A program made the translations under genes and the position numbers. Positions 43,121 to 52,970 of a stretch of 52,970 nucleotides of DNA are shown piece after piece. The notes under the pieces are model-generated. The model saw nothing but the letters and a program-made list of their open reading frames with translations. It was not told where the DNA came from and searched no databases. This DNA comes from JAWLGW01 sp964569055 (GTDB lineage: Bacteria > Planctomycetota > J058), in the NCBI GenBank assembly GCA_964569055.1, contig CAZMSZ010000004.1, positions 1-52,970 on the forward strand, given 5' to 3'. Position 1 is the stretch's first letter. The number at the start of each line of letters is the position of its first letter.

Positions 43121-43777
43121 TCAGATCGTGCTGATCACCTTCAGGCCCGGCGCGCCGCAGGACTTGCAGCTCTCGCCGACCTCGTCGGTCTCGAAGGTCG
43201 AGTCGCAGTACTCGCACACCTTGACGTCGCGCTTCTCCTTGAAGGCGGGGAACACGTAGACGTCGCGCTCGCCGTCCTCGCGCAGGTAGCACACGTCCTG
43301 CTGCACGAGCGCCTGGAGCGTGTCGAGGGCGAGGCGCTGCGAGATGTCGAGCTCGGTCATGATCTGGAACGAGGTCAGCTCGCCCTGGTGCTGCTGCGCG
43401 AGCTTGGCCACGACCATCTGCATGCGTTTGGGGTCGGACTTGAGCAGCTCCTCGTCGACGGTCTTCTTGACGAAGGCGATCCCCGAGCGCAGCTCGTCCT
43501 CGCCGACCCGCAGCAGCATGCCGAGCGCCTGGTTGCCGACGCCGGTCCCGAGGCCGCGCCCGCTGGTCAGGGCGCCCGCCACGCCGGCGCTCAGCACGCC
43601 GGCCGCGCCGCCGGCGGCGCCGAGGGCGCCCGACACCGCGTCCGACATGAGGCTCGTCGCCTGCTTCGCCGCGCCGCCCGCGACCCGGCGGAAGGCGAAC
43701 ACGGCCACCGCCACGAGCAGCACGAAGAACAGGACCCCGCCGGCGAACAGGCCGAGCAGCACGAGCACGGCGCTCAC
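43121..43777 (-). CDS. Membrane-anchored winged-helix / zinc-ribbon protein
   Basis: A 218-aa protein: N-terminal membrane helix (about 5-29), a Gly/Ala-rich stretch, a helical region with DPKRMQMVVAKLAQQHQGEL and TSFQIMTELDISQRLALDTL (winged-helix-like), a beta hairpin (YLREDGERDVYVFPAF), and a C-terminal ribbon with C-E-Y-C and C-K-S-C. Together these suggest a membrane-tethered nucleic-acid or protein-binding factor; the target is unknown. The GTG at 43777 has GGAGGTT 7 bases upstream. It is convergent with the DYG kinase-like gene and divergent from the double-kinase gene. Confidence 0.85.
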   Translation of the reverse strand: MSAVLVLLGLFAGGVLFFVLLVAVAVFAFRRVAGGAAKQATSLMSDAVSGALGAAGGAAGVLSAGVAGALTSGRGLGTGVGNQALGMLLRVGEDELRSGIAFVKKTVDEELLKSDPKRMQMVVAKLAQQHQGELTSFQIMTELDISQRLALDTLQALVQQDVCYLREDGERDVYVFPAFKEKRDVKVCEYCDSTFETDEVGESCKSCGAPGLKVISTI

Positions 43778-44188
43778 GGTCCAACCTCCTCCCGCCCGGC
43801 GTGCCGCGCGAGCTCGCCTCGCCCGGGCGCCGGCCCGGCGATCATAGCGCGCTGAGCTTCGAAGGGTCCGACGCGGGTCCGCGTTGGCTTTCTCCGTGCC
43901 CGTGCCCCTGCCCGTGCCCGTGCTCGAGACCCGTGCGCGTGCCGGTTGTCGAAGGAGCGACCCAGAGCGCTCTCGCTTGCAGCGCTCCTCCGCCGCAGCG
44001 AAGTGGGACGGGCCACGGACACGGGCAGAGGCACGGGCACGGGCACGATTCGCTTGGCGCGACGATGGGTGGAATCGTCAGGCCAAGACAGGCAAGGGCA
44101 GGGCGGCTCGGCCTGGGCGCGCAGGTGAACCGGGAGCCAAGGGACCATCCCAGGCCCATGGGTTACGCTCCGCTCAGGAGCGTGGCGC
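43778..44188. other. Divergent intergenic region carrying a hexamer/hairpin repeat element
   Basis: A 411-bp gap between the zinc-ribbon gene (leftward) and the double-kinase gene (rightward). Repeat element B fills 43895-44082. The outer parts show no defined promoter boxes. Confidence 0.7.
43895..44082 (-). repeat. Dispersed repeat element, copy B
   Basis: A homolog of copy A in the opposite orientation. Read on the minus strand: a flank (44082-44051) beginning CTGACGATTCCAC and ending CGCCAAGCG, a CGTGCC-type arm (44047-44011), a core including the 28 bp shared with copy A (43994-43967), and an outer GGCACG-type arm (43932-43895). The core holds the palindrome AGAGCGCTCT (43964-43973). 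The arms have fewer and more degenerate hexamers than copy A. Confidence 0.9.
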
Positions 44189-47302
<3,114 letters not shown>

Positions 47303-47393
47303 GGAGCTGTCGAGAACGGCAGCGTGGTCACCCGATGGCGAGACCCGCCCGCGGCGCTACCTGCTGACCCCTCCCGCGCGCTAGGGTGGGTGC

Positions 47394-48461
47394 GTGCGCC
47401 TCCGCTGCCTGCGCCGGCTCCTGCTCCTCGCGCTCCTGCTCGCGCCCGCCGCGGGCTGCGACGACCCGATCCTGTTCGACATCGACGCCGCGGGGCGGAT
47501 CCTGGTGGCGGTCGACCCGGCCGGGCGGACGGCGGTGATCGGCGACGGGGCGCGGCCGCGGCACGTGTGCCGGGTCGACCCGGCGAGCGGCGCGGTGGAG
47601 CGGCTCACCGAGCGACCGCGTCAGGTGAGCTGGCTGCGCGCCCTGGGCGACGGCGCGCTGTTCGTGGAGGAGCGGCGGCGGCTGGTGCTGCTCGAGGGCG
47701 GCGCGGCGCGCACGCTCTTCGAGAGCGAGCGCCGGCTGCAGGGGCCCGTCCCCAGCCCCGACGGCCGCCGGGTGGCCGTGCTCGAGGCCGAGCGGCTCGG
47801 GGTGCCGGGGACGCTCCACGTCCTCGAGCTGCGCGCGGGCGCGCCCGCCGAGCGGGTGGCCTCGATCCCAGACGCCCTCCTCGGCGCGAGCTGGACCGAC
47901 GCGGGGCTGCTGGTGCCGCGCTCCACCGGGCCGCGCAGCGGCGCCTTCGAGCTCGGGCCCGGCGAGCTGGTCGAGGTGCGCGGCGCGCAGCGGCGCCGCT
48001 GGGCGGCGCTGCCCCTGCCGGGGGTGGTGCTGATGGGCACCGCCGACGGCCTGGCCGTGGCCTCGGTCCCGCTCACGCCGGGCGCCGAGCGCGTGGGCCT
48101 GGCCGTGTTCCGCGGCGACCCCCCGGGGGTCCGCAAGGCGCCCGACCCGGGGGTCTGCGACCTGTGGCCTCAGCTCGAGCCGGGCGGGGGTCAGCGGATC
48201 CTGTTCACCCGGGCTCGCCCCGAGCGGCCGACGCTGGAGGGGGAGCTGCGCCTGACCCGGGTCGACGCGCTCGACGGCTCGCGCCAGATCCCCACGCCCG
48301 GGCCGGTCTCGGCCCCGCGCTGGCTCGGGGCCGATCGGGTCGTGTTCGTGACCCGCGACGACCACCTGGTGGTCCAAGACCTATCGGGCGAGCATCGGAC
48401 CGACTTCTCTGCCATGCTGCAGCGGGCCGCCGCTGGCGCGAACCCCGGAGCGAAACGATGA
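47394..48461 (+). CDS. Lipoprotein with beta-propeller-like repeats
   Basis: A 355-aa exported lipoprotein. The signal LLLALLLAPAAGC ends in a good lipobox. The mature part has repeated strands of TolB/WD-like type: GPVPSPDGRRVAVLE, DLWPQLEPGGGQRILFTR, SAPRWLGADRVVFVTRDD. These suggest a propeller that binds a partner in the envelope. The start is the GTG at 47394 with an AGGGTGG region upstream. Its stop overlaps the next start as ATGA, so the two are translationally coupled. It follows the double-kinase gene with a 91-bp gap. Confidence 0.88.
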   Translation: MRLRCLRRLLLLALLLAPAAGCDDPILFDIDAAGRILVAVDPAGRTAVIGDGARPRHVCRVDPASGAVERLTERPRQVSWLRALGDGALFVEERRRLVLLEGGAARTLFESERRLQGPVPSPDGRRVAVLEAERLGVPGTLHVLELRAGAPAERVASIPDALLGASWTDAGLLVPRSTGPRSGAFELGPGELVEVRGAQRRRWAALPLPGVVLMGTADGLAVASVPLTPGAERVGLAVFRGDPPGVRKAPDPGVCDLWPQLEPGGGQRILFTRARPERPTLEGELRLTRVDALDGSRQIPTPGPVSAPRWLGADRVVFVTRDDHLVVQDLSGEHRTDFSAMLQRAAAGANPGAKR

Positions 48462-49111
48462 CCCGTGCCGCCCTCCCGACCCGCCGCGCGCCGCTCGCGC
48501 TCCTCGTGCTGCTCCTCGCGCTGCCCGCGCTGGCCGACCCGGCCGCGGAGGAGCGCCTGGCCCGGCTGGTGCGGGAGGCCAACGCCGCGCCGGTGCCGGT
48601 GCTGGCGTTCCTGGAGGGGATCGGCGAGCTGGGCGCCCTCGAGCTCGACGGGGCCGCCGTGCAGCGCTCGCTCGACCTCGCCGAGCTCCCCCCCGACAGC
48701 CCCTTGCGCGCGCTGCTCGACGGCACCGAGCGGCTCGCCTTCGACGGCGAGCGCGCCCGCCTGCAGCGCTCCCACCCCGCGACGTTCAGCATGGGGAGCG
48801 GCGCGCTGGAGCTGGGCGAGCGGGTCGAGCTGCGCCTCCGCAGCGACGGTCAGCGGATCGTGCTCGACGACATCGAGGGCGTGAAGGTGGGCGAGAGCGG
48901 GGGCGACCTGTACGGGCTGAGGCGCGCGGAGTTCCTCGAGGAGGGCGGCCGCCCCGTGGCCAAGGTCACCGCGGGCGCGTTCGTGTTCTCGAAGACGGTC
49001 ACGATCGACCTCAGCCCGCCCGAGCCGCCGACCGCCGCGGCGCAGGCCGCGCCCGGCGGCCCCTCGCCGGGCATCTCGGGCGCGCTCGGCGAAGCGACCG
49101 GGCAGCAGTAG
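48458..49111 (+). CDS. Secreted protein of unknown function
   Basis: A 217-aa protein with a signal peptide (PLALLVLLLALPALA, then DPAAEER). The mature part is mixed helix then strands (ERVELRLRSDGQRIVLDDIEG and VAKVTAGAFVFSKTVTIDLS), followed by an Ala/Pro/Gly tail. I recognise no family. The ATG at 48458 overlaps the lipoprotein stop (ATGA), so the two are co-translated and probably act together in the envelope. It converges on the kinase gene at 49169. Confidence 0.85.
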   Translation: MTRAALPTRRAPLALLVLLLALPALADPAAEERLARLVREANAAPVPVLAFLEGIGELGALELDGAAVQRSLDLAELPPDSPLRALLDGTERLAFDGERARLQRSHPATFSMGSGALELGERVELRLRSDGQRIVLDDIEGVKVGESGGDLYGLRRAEFLEEGGRPVAKVTAGAFVFSKTVTIDLSPPEPPTAAAQAAPGGPSPGISGALGEATGQQ

Positions 49112-49168
49112 CCCGAGCGCTCCTCCCACGCCGTCCGCCCCGCGAGTCAGCGGGGCGTGGTGGTCGGC

Positions 49169-51465
<2,297 letters not shown>

Positions 51466-51469
<4 letters not shown>

Positions 51470-52071
51470 GCGCCGGCCTCGAGGGCCACCCGCAGGCGCC
51501 GCAGCGCGCGCACGTAGCGGTTGCTCGCCCCCGCCTTGGTGATCCCGAGCGCCGCGGCGACCTCGTTGTTGGTCAGCTCCTCGAAGTGGCGCATCACGAG
51601 CACCTCGCGGTCGGTCTCGTCCAGCTCGTCGAGCGCCTGCTGCACCCGGCTCACCAGCTCGGCGCGCTTCATGCCCTGGCTGGGCGAGGAGAAGCTCCCC
51701 GCCAGGCGCTCGGCGAGCGAGGCGGTGGAGGCGCTCGGCCCGGCGTGGAGCGGCACCTCGCGCCGCACGTCGCGCTGCTGCGCGCCGTGGCGCCGCTGCA
51801 GCTCGGCCAGCTTCTGCACGGTGAGGAAGCGCAGCCACACGAACAGCGGCATGGTCGGCTTGGCGAGCCACTCGTCGAACCGGCGCGCCACGTCGAGCCA
51901 CGCCTCCTGGAGCACGTCGGCGGGGTCGATCCGCCCGCGCAGGTGCGGGTCGATCCGCAGCGCGATCAGGCCCTCGAGCCGGCGCTGGTGGTTGGTGAAC
52001 AGCTCGCCGAGGGCGTCGCGCTCCCCCGCGCGGATCCGCGCGACGACCTCGTCATCCGCCTCGCTCGCCAC
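51466..52071 (-). CDS. ECF-type RNA polymerase sigma factor, planctomycete-like
   Basis: A 201-aa sigma factor. Region 2 shows RRLEGLIALRIDPHLRGRID and DVLQEAWLDVARRF; region 4 shows ETDREVLVMRHFEELTNNEV and AAALGITKAGASNRYVRAL, a helix-turn-helix. The DPADVLQEAWL wording is typical of the planctomycete ECF family whose genes adjoin a Ser/Thr kinase. No anti-sigma gene is seen, so phosphorylation by the coupled kinase may replace it (inference). The GTG at 52071 has GGAGG just upstream. It is divergent from the EF-hand gene. Confidence 0.94.
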
Positions 52072-52135
52072 CGCGCCTCCGTCGTAACTCGTGTCGCATG
52101 GTAATCCCGCGGCGGTCGGTCGGGGCAGGGATCTT

Positions 52136-52152
52136 GGGCCGTGTATCGGCCC
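52136..52152. promoter_or_regulatory. Inverted repeat between sigma-factor and EF-hand genes
   Basis: GGGCCG-TGTAT-CGGCCC, a perfect 6-bp stem around a 5-base loop, in the 128-bp divergent gap. It overlaps a second palindrome (52147-52158). It could be an operator for either gene, or chance in GC-rich DNA. Confidence 0.3.
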
Positions 52153-52199
52153 GGGCCGGGCGCAGTAACCTCCTTACGGCCGATCCCCAGGAGGACGCC

Positions 52200-52913
52200 T
52201 TGAAGCTCCCGACGTTGCTGTTGACCGCCGCCGCGCTGCTCTCCCCCGTCTACGCGCAGGAGGGCGCGCCGGACGCCCCCGAGGCGCCCGCGCCCGCCGA
52301 GCCGCACCCGTTCCTCGTGCAGTACGACGTGGACCACGACGGCCTGGTCACGCTCAGCGAGCTCGAGGCGACCGCCATGGCCTTCCTCGCCAAGGCCGAC
52401 GCCGACGAGGACGGCGCGCTGACGCCCGAGGAGCTGGCGAACGGGCAGGCCAAGGTCCGGTTCGAGGCGCTCGACGCCGACAAGGACGGGAGCCTGGCGC
52501 CGACCGAGTTCAAGCTGGAGCGCGGCTTCGGGCGGTTCGCGCCGCGGGGTCGCGACGCGGACGGCGACGGCAAGATCGGGATCGACGAGCTCACCGCCAT
52601 GCCCCGGCGCATGTTCGAGCGGTTCGACGCCGACAAGGACGGCGAGGTGACCAGCGAGGAGCTGGCCGCCGCGCCCCAGCGGGGTCGGCGCGGCCGCGGG
52701 GACGGCCGGCGCGGCCGCCGCGGCGGCGAGGGTCAGGGGCGGCGCGGCCCGTCGGCCGAGGAGCTGTTCAAGCAGCTCGACAAGGACGAGAGCGGCGGCT
52801 TGAGCCTGGAAGAGTTCAAGGCCATGCCGCGCCCCGAGCGCGGCCGGCGCGGTCGGCGCGGCGGCGAGGGCGACGGCGAGGAGGGCGGCCGCGACGGGGA
52901 CGGCTACATCTAG
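52200..52913 (+). CDS. Secreted six-EF-hand protein
   Basis: A 237-aa exported calcium-binding protein. The signal is LLLTAAALLSPVYAQ. Six EF-hand loops follow: DVDHDGLVTLSE, DADEDGALTPEE, DADKDGSLAPTE, DADGDGKIGIDE, DADKDGEVTSEE and DKDESGGLSLEE, each with the acidic ligand pattern. Between the fifth and sixth loops and at the end are Arg/Gly-rich stretches (RRGRRGGEGQG). EF-hand proteins of this sort are common in planctomycetes. The TTG at 52200 is chosen because AGGAGG lies a few bases upstream and the signal peptide starts there; an upstream in-frame start would add about 34 unsupported residues. Confidence 0.9.
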   Translation: MKLPTLLLTAAALLSPVYAQEGAPDAPEAPAPAEPHPFLVQYDVDHDGLVTLSELEATAMAFLAKADADEDGALTPEELANGQAKVRFEALDADKDGSLAPTEFKLERGFGRFAPRGRDADGDGKIGIDELTAMPRRMFERFDADKDGEVTSEELAAAPQRGRRGRGDGRRGRRGGEGQGRRGPSAEELFKQLDKDESGGLSLEEFKAMPRPERGRRGRRGGEGDGEEGGRDGDGYI

Positions 52914-52970
52914 GTTCTGTCTCGAAACTCGGATCGCGCCATCGCGAAGCAATCGTCGCCGCTGGCGAGG

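Noticed and set aside
52914..52970. The last 57 bases as the start of another gene
   Set aside because: No start codon with SD and too short to judge; left unannotated.

Overview
This is a very GC-rich bacterial chromosome window with about 40 protein genes packed on both strands. I saw no rRNA, tRNA, CRISPR array, transposase, phage structural gene or replication origin. GTG starts are common and one TTG start is likely. The best lineage guess is Planctomycetota. The basis is an ECF sigma factor coupled to a Hanks-type kinase, an NPCBM-domain secreted protein, a multi-EF-hand secreted protein, giant TPR/DUF3857/transglutaminase proteins and a very high density of Ser/Thr kinases. This is inference, since no marker gene is present; Myxococcota is the main alternative.

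Layout. 0-5.3 kb: an FHA protein diverges from a two-gene molybdopterin oxidoreductase complex (a fused four-cluster ferredoxin/NrfD protein plus a catalytic subunit with no visible Tat signal). 5.4-11.5 kb: a eukaryotic-looking signalling patch with three tandem GIDE-like membrane proteins, a SUFU-domain protein, an FHA-kinase, an alpha/beta hydrolase, a RING-like zinc protein and a PilZ protein. 11.7-19.2 kb: two large membrane proteins of unknown function, a Nudix hydrolase, a soluble histidine kinase, a HEAT-repeat protein, a hotdog thioesterase and a DUF1893-like protein. 19.3-27.0 kb: a translationally coupled pair of giant secreted TPR/transglutaminase-like proteins, one with the catalytic Cys and one with Ser in its place. 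27.2-31.2 kb: a divergent three-gene cassette (muramidase-like, repeat/zinc-ribbon, NlpC/P60-like) that resembles wall-active effectors of contractile injection systems. 31.2-36.2 kb: an NPCBM protein, a second RING-like protein, DNA polymerase IV, a His-rich protein and a lipoprotein. 36.1-51.5 kb: a kinase island of five genes carrying six kinase domains (a 1333-aa kinase, an FHA-kinase, a DYG kinase-like protein, a double kinase with a WD40 domain, and a kinase coupled to an ECF sigma factor), with a TM2 protein, a zinc-ribbon membrane protein and two secreted proteins. The window ends with a six-EF-hand protein.

The intergenic DNA is unusual. Hexamer-repeat elements (GGCACG or GATTCG type) occupy four promoter-bearing gaps: three between divergent genes and one just upstream of a gene start. 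Two of them (about 32.6 and 44.0 kb) are homologous copies in opposite orientation that share a 28-bp core and a conserved flank. A separate 51/70-bp tandem array at 34.87-35.21 kb shares an identical 35-bp stretch with a relic at 18.2 kb. The strongest candidates for something undescribed are this repeat system, the wall-hydrolase cassette facing the transglutaminase pair, and the cluster of eukaryote-like GIDE/RING/SUFU/kinase modules.
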